DNA of 64,000 nt from JACCZH01 sp963729445 (GCA_963729445.1 CAVSNU010000005.1:186001-250000), one strand, 5' to 3'. Numbered from the stretch's first letter, positions 43,377 through 52,379 are shown. Notes: generated by a model from the letters alone, not told the origin. A program made the numbers and translations.

Positions 43377-43571
43377 ATGAGTGATGCGTTCATTATTACC
43401 AACGGAACGATCGCAACGATGAATCGGGCTCAGCCGGAGGTTGAGGCGGGCGGGATCATCGACGACAAGATTATGGCTGTTGGGACATGGCAGATGATCG
43501 AGGCTGCTCTACCAAGAGACTTCCGGACCTTAGACCTCGCTCGAAGCTTCGCGATGCCCGAGTGTCGTTAG
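43377..43571 (+). pseudogene. truncated N-terminus of a YtcJ-type amidohydrolase
   Basis: The frame from ATG 43377 reads FIITNGTIATMNRAQPEVEA, then GIIDDKIMAVGTWQMIEAAL, the first beta-sandwich of amidohydrolase-3/YtcJ-type proteins, including the position where the chain would go on to the HxH metal site. It ends at a stop after 64 codons, at about residue 64 of a protein that is normally 500-550 residues long. Nothing similar continues downstream. It is a decayed end of a hydrolase gene within the same operon. Confidence 0.7.
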
Positions 43572-43723
43572 CGGTTAGACGAACATGACGCAAGGCGGAC
43601 TGTTTCACTCTTCATATCGCCGCTGGTACGGCGGTTGATGACGTCATTCCACCAACTGCGATGCCTCGGAAGTCGTTATCTGTATTGTGTGTGTCGATAC
43701 TGACCACAGAGAGGGTTCATTTG

Positions 43724-44029
43724 ATGTCCAACCCTGCCCACGCAGACCGGCCGATGGCGGTGTCAACTCGTCAAATTGAAACGAGCCGTGTCGTTGTGAC
43801 GGAGTGGAGATTCTCACCGGGAGCGCACACCGGCTGGCACATGCACGCTTACGATTACGTCGTCGTCCCGCTGACGACTGGTCGGCTACTGCTGGACACG
43901 CCCGACGGTTCTATCACCTCCGAACTGGTGGCCGGCCAGTCATATAGTCGCGACAAGGGTGTCGAGCACGACGTGATCAACGACAACGATTTCGACTTCG
44001 TTTTCGTCGAGATTGAATTGAAACCGTAG
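43724..44029 (+). CDS. cupin-domain protein
   Basis: The 101-residue protein has the cupin beta-barrel pattern with metal-binding motif GAHTGWHMHAYDYVVVPL and a second motif around GVEHDVINDNDFDFVFVEI. Single-domain cupins of this size are metal-binding enzymes or sensors; there is no further clue. ATG 43724 fits the fold and has GAGAGGG upstream; an in-frame start at 43661 adds a segment without likeness to a cupin. It ends one base before the convergent glycosyltransferase stop. Confidence 0.75.
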   Translation: MSNPAHADRPMAVSTRQIETSRVVVTEWRFSPGAHTGWHMHAYDYVVVPLTTGRLLLDTPDGSITSELVAGQSYSRDKGVEHDVINDNDFDFVFVEIELKP

Positions 44030-44030
44030 G

Positions 44031-45830
44031 TTACGTTCTCGATATGCACTGGCTCAACAACGATGCGGGCAACTGTCCGGCCGCGGGCACACCGATGACG
44101 GTGAGGACCCGGTGGCCGGCCGGGCGGTTGAGCTCGACTGACTGGGCATCAGGATAGACGGATCGGATCTGGGCGAGTGCGTCGTGGTTCCACTCGTGGA
44201 CGATGATGACGAGCGGGCGTCCACCAGTGTCGACCGGTAAACCAGCGGGCGGGTTGAGGAGATCGCGGCGGTCGACTGCGTGACCCAGGTAGCGGCTCGG
44301 GCCGTGACGAGCGTAGATCCGCGGTGCGCCAACGACCAGGGCAACGGTGTCGGGGGGAAGCCCCTCCAGGCAGCGCGCTTGTGCGGTATGTGCGGGTGCG
44401 AGCCGGTCGGTCGCCCCCGGCTGAACGTAGCCGTACGTGTCCCACAGACCGGCGATGAGCGGCACCAACAGCACGAGCGGCGTGACGATTTTCGCCAAGC
44501 GCGCAGGCAGACAGGCCTGAGCTAGGCGCCTGCACCATTCGACGAAGAGTGCCGCAGCAATAAGTGCCGGCACCAGAGGGTGAATGAGCCGATGCGCTTG
44601 TCCTGCCGTGTCGGTCAAGATGCTCGCGAAGATGACGGGCACGACAAACCAGACGAGGAGCAGCCGGGCCTGCAGCGTCCGAAGCCGCACGCACAGCAGC
44701 ACGAGACCCAGCAGGGCCAGCGGCACCAGGATCAGGTTCAACAACGGCGCATCCATAAACGTGTAGAACTGCGCACCGTACAGCGAATCGCCTTGGACCG
44801 TGAACGCGCGAACCGTCCACACGACCTGCTCCCAGAGAATCCCGATCTTGTCCGACGAATCCGTCCCATAGCGGTCCGCCAACCGCTCCCAGTGATTCCA
44901 GACTCCGCGCGATCCCATATGGTCGGTGAAGAGGTGCGGATTGCTGGACAGGTGCGCCAGCATGGGCGACAGCGCCAGGAACCCGCCGAGGCCGGTCACG
45001 CCGATCGACCGCCCCCACGTGCGCCAGTCACGGGGCGAGACGAGCAGCTGTCCGGCCAGAATCAGGAGCAAGACAGGTGCAAGCAGGCGTGCACCGAAGT
45101 GAAAATAGAAACCCAGGCCGCCCGCGATGCCTGCCAGGAGATACCAGACGTCCCCTCGATGGGAGAGACCGCGTGTCAGGCACCAGAGGCTGAGACAGGC
45201 AAAGAACGGCATCTCGATCACGTTGAGCGCCAGGCGGCTGAAATGGATATGGACCGCCGACGTCGCCAGCAAGAACGCGGCGAGTGTGGCGGGACGGCGA
45301 CCGGAGAGTTCGCGGACCAGCAGGTAGAGGGCCGGCACCGTGGCCATTCCGACCAGCGCAGACGGCAACCGAATGGCCTCCATCGTCGGCCCGAGCAGCG
45401 CGATCAGCGGTGCCAGGAGGTGCACATAGAGGGCCGGGTCACCGAGGAATGCGACACCAAAGGGGTCGGGGCCGCGCCCTTCCGCGACGGCTAGTCCGAG
45501 AACCCCGAACTCCCCCTCGTCCCCGATGATGCCATTCGGCATCGTCTCCAGATTGGACAGGCGCAGAAGACCGGCCAACAGCGTCAACCCGGCGACGATC
45601 AGCACCTCCTGAGACCGGATGGCGAGGCGTGGCACTCGAGGTCCATCGCAGCGCGCCTGCAACAGGGCAACGCCGGCCACCAGGCTGCCAAGCCACGGCA
45701 GGGCGACCCGCCACAGCGTGTGCTCGGCGCGAGCGAAATAGATCGCTATGCATTGCCCGCCGACCAGCATGAGGAGCAGCAATGTCTGGCGGCTGGGACG
45801 CCATTGCGCCGCACGATGCCGCGGGATCAT
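44031..45830 (-). CDS. family-39-type glycosyltransferase (ArnT/PMT-like), integral membrane
   Basis: The 599-residue protein has about ten predicted membrane helices and an N-terminal loop with GDEGEFGVLG, the acidic catalytic motif of ArnT/PMT-type transferases. Further signs are FFACLSLWCL and HLIHPL-like helices and a hydrophilic C-terminal domain. Such enzymes pass a sugar from a polyprenyl-phosphate donor to an outer-face acceptor. The ATG at 45830 has only a weak ribosome-binding site. Its neighbours (cupin, hydantoinase) give no functional link, and its last 92 bases recur at 37750-37841. Confidence 0.8.
   Translation of the reverse strand: MIPRHRAAQWRPSRQTLLLLMLVGGQCIAIYFARAEHTLWRVALPWLGSLVAGVALLQARCDGPRVPRLAIRSQEVLIVAGLTLLAGLLRLSNLETMPNGIIGDEGEFGVLGLAVAEGRGPDPFGVAFLGDPALYVHLLAPLIALLGPTMEAIRLPSALVGMATVPALYLLVRELSGRRPATLAAFLLATSAVHIHFSRLALNVIEMPFFACLSLWCLTRGLSHRGDVWYLLAGIAGGLGFYFHFGARLLAPVLLLILAGQLLVSPRDWRTWGRSIGVTGLGGFLALSPMLAHLSSNPHLFTDHMGSRGVWNHWERLADRYGTDSSDKIGILWEQVVWTVRAFTVQGDSLYGAQFYTFMDAPLLNLILVPLALLGLVLLCVRLRTLQARLLLVWFVVPVIFASILTDTAGQAHRLIHPLVPALIAAALFVEWCRRLAQACLPARLAKIVTPLVLLVPLIAGLWDTYGYVQPGATDRLAPAHTAQARCLEGLPPDTVALVVGAPRIYARHGPSRYLGHAVDRRDLLNPPAGLPVDTGGRPLVIIVHEWNHDALAQIRSVYPDAQSVELNRPAGHRVLTVIGVPAAGQLPASLLSQCISRT
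44047..44138. repeat. dispersed 92-bp repeat, copy inside the glycosyltransferase 3' end
   Basis: About 93 percent identical by direct comparison with 37750-37841. This copy is coding, so the other is the derived fragment. Confidence 0.75.
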
Positions 45831-46027
45831 GGTTGCATCGTTCTATCTACATCGTGAGCTATCAATTGGTTCCAGTTGATTGTCCCATTCGCATCACGTT
45901 ACGCGGCATCTGGGCCGCTTCTGGTCATCCCTTCGGCGTTGCTCGGGGCAGGCTCTGAGCGCCAAACCGATCATCCTGAGCGCCTAACCAGACATCCTAA
46001 GCCTGTCAGTCACCCTGCGCGCCTAAC
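45831..46027. other. intergenic stretch with short direct repeats
   Basis: No gene. Between about 45969 and 46027 units of the form CATCCTGAG-CGCCTAACCAG recur two to three times with variations and lead into the palindromic element that follows. Confidence 0.45.
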
Positions 46028-46201
46028 CAGTCATCCTGAGTACTAGACCACAGGGGAGTTGTCACGATTCGGGGTTCCGCCGGTTGGTAGGGGAGGAGCT
46101 CGTCTCCTCCCGCCTCGAGCGGACCGGGCTTTCGGGAGGAGACGAGCTCCTCCCCTACCGGGGGTGACACCATTATCGTGGTCCGGTACTCAGGATGACT
46201 G
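46028..46201. repeat. MITE-like nested palindrome
   Basis: Outer arms 46028-46051 and 46178-46201 (CAGTCATCCTGAGTAC- and complement) are inverted repeats with two differences. Inner arms 46087-46112 and 46133-46158 (GTAGGGGAGGAGCTCGTCTC...) are a perfect 26-bp inverted repeat around 20 bases. No transposase is encoded. It resembles a non-autonomous mobile palindrome or a REP-type element, just downstream of the hydantoinase B stop. Confidence 0.65.
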
Positions 46202-46345
46202 ACAGGCTCAGGATGACGAACACGCTCCGGATGACTGCCATATCTGGTGGTTGCCCTTACGCACACAGAGGCTATGGTCGCAGCTATCGCGCAAGCATGC
46301 AAGGACGTTCATCTGGACGCGTCGTCAGCCCAGACAGTAATGTAC

Positions 46346-48085
46346 CTAGACGGCTTGTTCCTGTCGCAGGACCAGCGTCTGGTGCGTATCTACCTCAAGC
46401 GTCTGTGGATCGATCACCACGCCATACTCGGCACGCGCGCGTTCCCAAGAGACACGTCCGTCGCGCACGTCGATGCGCACGGCCTCGGGATCGCGCAGCA
46501 GCGGGTTGCCGAAGCCACCACCCCCTGCTTGATGATGGTCGATGACGTCGCCTTTGTGAATCCACTCCGTGAACTTGGTACCCACCTCAACCGGCCGGTC
46601 ATTCTGCAGGAAAATGTTCCTCGTCGGCGCGCCGGGCTGACCACCGGCGAGACCATACGGACGGAAGCGTTGGCGGTCGCTGCGGACCTGGAGGACGCCC
46701 TCTTCTTCGAGGAAGCGGAGCCGCTTCCGCACGCCCATACCGCCGCGATGCTGGCCGGCACCACCCGAGTCGCTGATGAGCTCGTACGCTTCAACCAGGA
46801 GCGGATACTCTGCCTCGATCATCTCGACAGGGTTGTTTGAAAGATCCGAGAAGATGTTCGTGACCCCATCTACCCCGTCTTTCGTTGGACGCGCTCCCCA
46901 ACACCCGCAGATGAACTCGACGTAGATGAATGGGTTGCGCGCGGCATCGTAGCCCCCGATGGAGATGCCGGTGTTCCCGCCTTCTCCGGCCGCGAACACT
47001 TTGTCTGGCTGGGCTTGCGCCAGCGCACCGAGCACCGTGTCCCCGATTCGGAACGCGGTCAGTCCCCGAGCTGCTACCGCGGCGGGCAAGACCGCGTTGA
47101 CGATGCTCGCTTCAGGAGCATCGACGCTAATCGGGCGGAACATCCCGGCATTGTTGGGGATGTCACTCGACAGCGTACAGCGAACAGCAGCGTAGACCAT
47201 GGACTTGGTGACTGAGAGCGTGGCATTGATGGCCGCCTTGACTTGCGGCGACGTGCCCTCGAAGTCCGCGTGAATCTCGTCTCCAGCGACCGTGAGTTTC
47301 ACGCAGATTGGGATTGGCTGGTCGTCAAACCCGTCGTCGTCGATGTAATCCGTAAATTGGTAGACGCCGTCCGGGATAGCCTGGATCTCTGCCCGCGTCA
47401 TGCGCTCGGAGTAATCGAGCAAGGTTTCGAGATAGCGATCGACCTCGTCCACACCGTAGCGATCCGTCAGCTCGAGAAAATTCGTCTCCGCCAGATGGCA
47501 CGCTGCGAGCTGCGACTGAAGGTCACCTTGCACCTTTTCGGGCAGGCGCACGTTACTGCTGAGCAGCTGCAGTAGGGTGCGGTTTGGCTCGCCTCCCTTG
47601 TAGAGGAACACCGGAGGGATTCTTAGCCCCTCAGCATAGATCTCCGTGGAGTCAGCCGCATTACTGCCGGCAACCCGGCCACCTACGTCGGTGTGGTGAG
47701 CGATCGTGACAGCATAGGCGACGAGCTCGTCCGCGGCACTGAAGATGGGCTTGACGACGAATATGTCGGGCAGGTGCATACCGCCGCGATAGGGGTCGTT
47801 CATCAGCCACACGTCACCAGGTCCGGTCTCAGGACCGAGCTCTTCTATTAAAGAGAGCATCGCGTCTGGAACCGAGCCAAGGTGCAAGGGGACGGTGAGT
47901 CCCTGGGCAACGAGCCGCCCATGCCGGTCACACAGGCCCGTTGAGAAGTCCATGTTGTCACGCACCACGTTCGAGTAGGCGGTGCGCACAATCGTCAGCG
48001 CCATGTCGTCAACGATGGCGCCGAGCGCATTCTTGATCAGCTCGAACGTGACCGGGTCCGCTACGTTATAGGTCATGAGACTCAT
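46346..48085 (-). CDS. hyuB: hydantoinase B / oxoprolinase subunit
   Basis: The 579-residue protein matches the HyuB family, with an N-terminal DPVTFELIKNALGAIVDDM, the TVRTAYSNVVRDNMDFSTG region, MNDPYRGGMHLPDI with likely metal-binding residues, and HHTDVGGRVAGSN. Together with HyuA it performs ATP-dependent opening of hydantoin-, oxoproline- or N-methylhydantoin-like rings. The gene starts within the last codons of hyuA (ATG 48085, 20 bases before the hyuA stop), so the two are co-translated. The specificity is unknown: acetone or acetophenone carboxylase relatives share parts of the fold, but the length and motif set agree with hydantoinase B. Confidence 0.85.
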   Translation of the reverse strand: MSLMTYNVADPVTFELIKNALGAIVDDMALTIVRTAYSNVVRDNMDFSTGLCDRHGRLVAQGLTVPLHLGSVPDAMLSLIEELGPETGPGDVWLMNDPYRGGMHLPDIFVVKPIFSAADELVAYAVTIAHHTDVGGRVAGSNAADSTEIYAEGLRIPPVFLYKGGEPNRTLLQLLSSNVRLPEKVQGDLQSQLAACHLAETNFLELTDRYGVDEVDRYLETLLDYSERMTRAEIQAIPDGVYQFTDYIDDDGFDDQPIPICVKLTVAGDEIHADFEGTSPQVKAAINATLSVTKSMVYAAVRCTLSSDIPNNAGMFRPISVDAPEASIVNAVLPAAVAARGLTAFRIGDTVLGALAQAQPDKVFAAGEGGNTGISIGGYDAARNPFIYVEFICGCWGARPTKDGVDGVTNIFSDLSNNPVEMIEAEYPLLVEAYELISDSGGAGQHRGGMGVRKRLRFLEEEGVLQVRSDRQRFRPYGLAGGQPGAPTRNIFLQNDRPVEVGTKFTEWIHKGDVIDHHQAGGGGFGNPLLRDPEAVRIDVRDGRVSWERARAEYGVVIDPQTLEVDTHQTLVLRQEQAV

Positions 48086-50195
48086 CCATGCTCTCGATGA
48101 TTACGTCTTGTGTTGAATCGAGCCAGGCACGCCATCCGGGAGGTACGACGATCGTCGTGTCGTACTCCTGGACCAACAGTGGTCCCGGCAATCCCTCGCG
48201 CAGGTCTTCGCGGGACACGACGTCGGTGCGCAGTGTCTCGGCGATGTCGGCGAAATGCACGTCCCGGGTCGATCCTGGAGTCATGTTGCCATTCAACCGG
48301 CGTGTGCTCCCGCCGTGCCCATTGCCGCTCGGTTGACCGTCATTCACCGTGACACTCAGCCGCAGATTAACCAGCTCCAGGGGATTCTCTTCGGAGCTAT
48401 GGCCGTAGCGTCGCGCGTGCGCTTCGTGAAATTGGCGCGCGATCTCAGCCACGAGCGTCGAGCGACCAGTCGGTTCGTGGTACGGGACGTCGATGGTCAA
48501 GCAGAACGACTGGCCGACATAGCGCAGATCGGCTGCGTTGCTGTAGCGCAGCTGGTCGTCGGGGTATCCGATACGCACGAGATCGTGGAGCGCGCGCTCC
48601 TGCATGCCCTGCATCTCATGCACAAGCCGGTCCGCAGTCAGCTCGGCCAAGCGGGACTGAAACGTCTGCACGTACTGATGACCCACGGAGGCTACGGCCA
48701 TCCCGATCGAGCTAAAGAGACCGGCGTGCGGCGGAACGACCACCCTCTTGATGCCCAGATCGCGGGCCATGAGAGCAGCATGCACAGGCCCGTTCCCGCC
48801 AAAGGCGATGAGGGCGAAATCGCGCACGTCCAGGCCCCGTTCGGTTGAAACGGCACGAATGGCACGGCTCATGCGGGCGTTGCCGATGACATGGACAGCG
48901 CGAGCGGCCTCGAGCGGCCCCATGTTGAAATGTCTTCCGAGACGCTCCAGCGCCTTCCAGGACAGATCGGGATCGAGTCGCAACGAACCGCCTGCCACCC
49001 CGTCGGCTCCGATGTATCCCAGCACCACATTGGCATCCGTGATCGTCGCTTCTTCGTTGCCGGCTCCATAGCAGGCGGGACCGGGCACCGAGCCGACGCT
49101 GCGCGGCCCGACTTGCAGCGATCCGCCGTTGTCTACCCAGGCAACCGACCCGCCGCCGGCGCCCACTTCCGCAAGATCGACGGCCGGTATGCGCAGCAGG
49201 TAGCCATCGCCCTTGATGAGCCGGCTCCCGATGGTCATGCCGCTCCCGACCTCGTACTCGTCCGTCAGCGCGACCTCACCGCCTTCGATCAGTGCGGCCT
49301 TGGCGGTTGTCCCACCCATGTCGAACGTGATCGCCCGGGAGATGCCGAGGTCTCGAGCCACCGCCGCTCCACCAATCGCGCCGGCGGCGGGGCCGGACTC
49401 GATCAGGTAGCAGGGTCGTTCCTGAGCAGACTCCACGCTCATCACTGCGCCGTTCGACTGCATGACGAGCAGGCGCGCGGTGATGCCCGCCTCGCGCAAG
49501 CGGGTGCTGAGCGATTGCAAGTAGCGGCGCACCACCGGCTGCACGTAGCTATTCACGACCGTCGTGCTCGTCCGCTCGAACTCTTTGATCTCCTGTACGA
49601 TGTCGGTCGAAATCGACACGTCAACCTGCGGAAGTGCCGCGCTCAGGTAGTCTCGCACCTGCCGTTCGTGGATGGAGTTGGCGTATGAGTTGATGAGACA
49701 CACCGCCACGGCCTCGATCGCATGACTTTCCAGGAGGTTCGCGATCGCCGCGAGGCCATCGGCTTCAAGCGGGACGAGAATCTCGCCCTGCGCACTGATG
49801 CGCTCGTTCACCTCAAGGCGCAGATACCGTGGGATCAATGCTTCTGGCTTGTCCCAGTTCATGTTGTAGAGCTCAGGAATGCGCACCCGGCGGAGCTCCA
49901 GCACATCGCGAAACCCGCGCGTGGTGATGAGGGCGGCCTTCGCACCCGCCTTTTCGAGCACGGCGTTCGTCGCCACGGTGGTGCCGTGCACGATCTCGTC
50001 GATCTGGCCCGGCTCCAGATCGTGGACGGCCAACAGCTGCGTAATGCCCTCGATAATGCCGAGGCTGTAGTCATGGGGCGTCGATGAGACCTTGCGCGTG
50101 AGGACATCGCCGTTGGACCCGAGGAACACAACATCGGTAAACGTGCCGCCAATATCAACACCAACGCGGTACGTAGGACGCGATCGATCTGTCAC
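48066..50195 (-). CDS. hyuA: hydantoinase A / oxoprolinase subunit
   Basis: The protein has about 709 residues from GTG 50195 and carries the ATP-binding GVDIGGTFTDVVF of the acetate/sugar kinase-like fold near its N-terminus. Downstream are a second nucleotide motif GPAAGAIGG and ITFDMGGTTAKAAL, then ALIAFGGNGPVHAAL, all typical of HyuA/oxoprolinase A. It activates the ring amide with ATP so that the HyuB subunit can open it. AAGGAG lies ten bases before the GTG; an in-frame codon at 50237 is upstream but lacks such a site. The gene lies downstream of a Dpp transporter on the same strand. Confidence 0.85.
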   Translation of the reverse strand: MTDRSRPTYRVGVDIGGTFTDVVFLGSNGDVLTRKVSSTPHDYSLGIIEGITQLLAVHDLEPGQIDEIVHGTTVATNAVLEKAGAKAALITTRGFRDVLELRRVRIPELYNMNWDKPEALIPRYLRLEVNERISAQGEILVPLEADGLAAIANLLESHAIEAVAVCLINSYANSIHERQVRDYLSAALPQVDVSISTDIVQEIKEFERTSTTVVNSYVQPVVRRYLQSLSTRLREAGITARLLVMQSNGAVMSVESAQERPCYLIESGPAAGAIGGAAVARDLGISRAITFDMGGTTAKAALIEGGEVALTDEYEVGSGMTIGSRLIKGDGYLLRIPAVDLAEVGAGGGSVAWVDNGGSLQVGPRSVGSVPGPACYGAGNEEATITDANVVLGYIGADGVAGGSLRLDPDLSWKALERLGRHFNMGPLEAARAVHVIGNARMSRAIRAVSTERGLDVRDFALIAFGGNGPVHAALMARDLGIKRVVVPPHAGLFSSIGMAVASVGHQYVQTFQSRLAELTADRLVHEMQGMQERALHDLVRIGYPDDQLRYSNAADLRYVGQSFCLTIDVPYHEPTGRSTLVAEIARQFHEAHARRYGHSSEENPLELVNLRLSVTVNDGQPSGNGHGGSTRRLNGNMTPGSTRDVHFADIAETLRTDVVSREDLREGLPGPLLVQEYDTTIVVPPGWRAWLDSTQDVIIESMDESHDL

Positions 50196-50511
50196 GTCAG
50201 AACATCTCCTTGATCTGTCGATTTCCTGCGATCGCACGCCGGCGTCACAGTTCCCGCCTCTCCCCTGGTGACCACGCGCCGTTGGACGGTCGATGCCCCA
50301 CGCGCACGCAGTCCACAGACTGCGGGTATATCAGTTCTACACATAATTTCGTGAGCGCACCTTCCCGAGGCAGGCCAAAGATCCGTGCCCTCGGTGCCGG
50401 TACGACGTTCTTCCCCGTTTCTGGGCCGGCGTGGCGCTGGACCCGGTGTAGCGCCCCACGCCGGCGTATATCCCGGACATCGAGGAGGAACCTTTGATTT
50501 CGCTCGCTACA
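50196..50511. other. gap between permease and hydantoinase genes
   Basis: About 316 bases with a hairpin at 50426-50464. No gene is supported. A separate promoter for hyuAB could lie here, which would make the hydantoinase genes independent of the transporter operon. Confidence 0.4.
50426..50464. terminator. hairpin between dppC and hyuA
   Basis: CCGGCGTGGCGCT facing AGCGCCCCACGCCGG with a bulge of two bases and an 11-base loop. It lies 48 bases after the DppC stop on the minus strand; no T-run is seen. Confidence 0.5.
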
Positions 50512-51420
50512 TCACTCCTTGATCACACCTCGGAGGCGGGGATCGAGGACGTCACGCAGGGCGTCGCCAATGATATTGATGGACAGGACGGAGACCATAA
50601 TGGCGAGTCCGGGAAACGCGGTAATCCACCAGGCGCGTGTCAGGTAGATACGTGCCTGGCTGAGCATGGAACCCCACTCGGGGCTCGGCGGCTGCGCCCC
50701 GAGCCCAAGGAAGCTCAGACTCGAGATCGCGAGAATGGCGCCGGCAATACCCACCGTGCCAAGCACGATCACCGGGGCAATCACGTTCGGGAGCACATGC
50801 CGAAACATCTGCCGCTGACTACTCGCGCCAAGGGCGCGAGCGGCCAGCACGAAGTCATACTCCTTCACCGCCAGTGTCGTGGCGCGCACAATGCGCGCAT
50901 ACCAGGGGATGGCGCTGATACCCACCGCAATCATCACGTTGGTCAGGCTGGATCCCATCGTACCCATGATGAGGATCGCGAGGATGATGCCGGGGAAGGC
51001 CATCAGCACGTCAATGCTGCGCATGAGAAGACTGTCCAGCCACCCGCCAGTAAACCCCGCGACGAGCCCGAGGAGTGTCCCGAACGAGGCCGCGATGCCC
51101 ACCGCAACGATGCCGACCGTGAGCGAGATCCGGGCGCCGAAGATCACGCGGCTGAAGATATCTCTGCCGAGCTCGTCCGTGCCAAACACGTGACCGCCGG
51201 AGGGCGGCTCCAGAAGCGCTGCCGACTGCTCGAGCGGGTCCATGGGTGCCACGACCGGCGCGGCAATGGCCGCCAGGATCATGAACGCCAGCACGATCAT
51301 CCAGACCAGCACAATGCGATTCTTGATGAGACGCAGCAAGAGCCGGTTGCGCCGCACCGAACGTTCCCCTGCCCCCTGTAGGGTTTGACCGGCCGCTGGC
51401 CGTTGAACGGCTTCAGCCAT
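50512..51420 (-). CDS. DppC-type ABC permease
   Basis: The 302-residue protein has the FGTDELGRDIFSRVIFGARI signature, six predicted helices, and an EAA loop AARALGASSQRQMFRHVLPN. It follows DppB by 33 bases. No ATPase gene accompanies this pair either. Confidence 0.9.
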   Translation of the reverse strand: MAEAVQRPAAGQTLQGAGERSVRRNRLLLRLIKNRIVLVWMIVLAFMILAAIAAPVVAPMDPLEQSAALLEPPSGGHVFGTDELGRDIFSRVIFGARISLTVGIVAVGIAASFGTLLGLVAGFTGGWLDSLLMRSIDVLMAFPGIILAILIMGTMGSSLTNVMIAVGISAIPWYARIVRATTLAVKEYDFVLAARALGASSQRQMFRHVLPNVIAPVIVLGTVGIAGAILAISSLSFLGLGAQPPSPEWGSMLSQARIYLTRAWWITAFPGLAIMVSVLSINIIGDALRDVLDPRLRGVIKE

Positions 51421-51453
51421 GTCGCGCTATCCCACCGCTATTCGCTGAATACA

Positions 51454-52374
51454 TCATGTCAACCGAATCCTTGGGTCGAGAACCCCGTACAGCAGGTCAA
51501 CGACTAAGCTCGAAAGGATATAGAAGGTGGCGTAGAACAGCACGATACCCTGCACTACCGGGAAATCACGCGCCTGGATCGCCCGGATAGCCAGAGAGCC
51601 CAACCCCGATCGTGCAAAGACTGCTTCGATAATGACCGTTCCAGCCAGCAAGCCACCAAACTGGATACCGACAACGGTGAGCACTGGGATGAGTGCGTTG
51701 CGGAACGCGTGACGCACGATGACGACCCGTTCGGCAAGGCCCTTGGCACGCGCCGTCTGAACGTATTCGTGCCGCAGGACTTCCAGCATGCTGGATCGCG
51801 TCAGGCGCGCGATGATGGCCGAGTACGACACACCGAGGGTGAGCGCCGGGAGGACCAGCGCCCGTATCCCGGTCCCCCCAATAACCGGGAACCACCCAAA
51901 CTGAACGCCAAACACCAGGAGTACCAGGAGCCCAAGCCAGAAACTCGGCATCGACAGTCCAGTGAGCGCCACCAGCATGATCGAAGAATCGATCCACTGC
52001 TTCTTCGACACCGCTGCCAGGACGCCGAGAGGAACGCCGATCAGGACTGACACCGCCATTCCCGCGAGCGCGAGCTTCAACGTGTTTCCAAGCCGGCCCG
52101 TGATTTCGTCGAGCACCGGAGCGTTGGTGAGGAGGGATCTGCCGAGATCACCCTGCAGGATCCCACCCAACCAGCGCATGTATTGAACCGGCAGCGGGTC
52201 ATCCAGCCGCAGATGCGCTCTGAGCGTTTCCGCGGCCTCCCGGTTGGCGTTGCCAGCCAGAATCTGATCGACTGGATCGCCGGGGGTCAGGTGCATCGAA
52301 AAGAACGTGACCAGGCTGACGCCGATCAGAATCGGGATGAGACCCAGCAGCCGTCGTGCCGCGTAACTACCCAT
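51454..52374 (-). CDS. DppB-type ABC permease
   Basis: The 306-residue protein has the N-terminal ARRLLGLIPILIGVSLVTF, the TPGDPVDQILAG motif, six predicted helices and EAA loop EVLRHEYVQTARAKGL. It begins five bases after the binding-protein stop, the tightest link between binding protein and channel in the window. Confidence 0.9.
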   Translation of the reverse strand: MGSYAARRLLGLIPILIGVSLVTFFSMHLTPGDPVDQILAGNANREAAETLRAHLRLDDPLPVQYMRWLGGILQGDLGRSLLTNAPVLDEITGRLGNTLKLALAGMAVSVLIGVPLGVLAAVSKKQWIDSSIMLVALTGLSMPSFWLGLLVLLVFGVQFGWFPVIGGTGIRALVLPALTLGVSYSAIIARLTRSSMLEVLRHEYVQTARAKGLAERVVIVRHAFRNALIPVLTVVGIQFGGLLAGTVIIEAVFARSGLGSLAIRAIQARDFPVVQGIVLFYATFYILSSLVVDLLYGVLDPRIRLT

Positions 52375-52379
52375 GCTCG

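Noticed and set aside
44580..45494. Plus-strand open frame of 304 codons opposite the glycosyltransferase
   Set aside because: Low-complexity Arg/Gln/Glu run typical of antisense of a membrane protein gene.
45960..46240. CRISPR array because of recurring CATCCTGAG units
   Set aside because: Units are irregular in spacing and occur as inverted copies around a palindrome; no unique spacers of equal length and no cas gene.
46346..50195. Acetone or acetophenone carboxylase subunits
   Set aside because: Two subunits of about 709 and 579 residues with HyuA/HyuB motifs and no third small subunit fit hydantoinase/oxoprolinase better.
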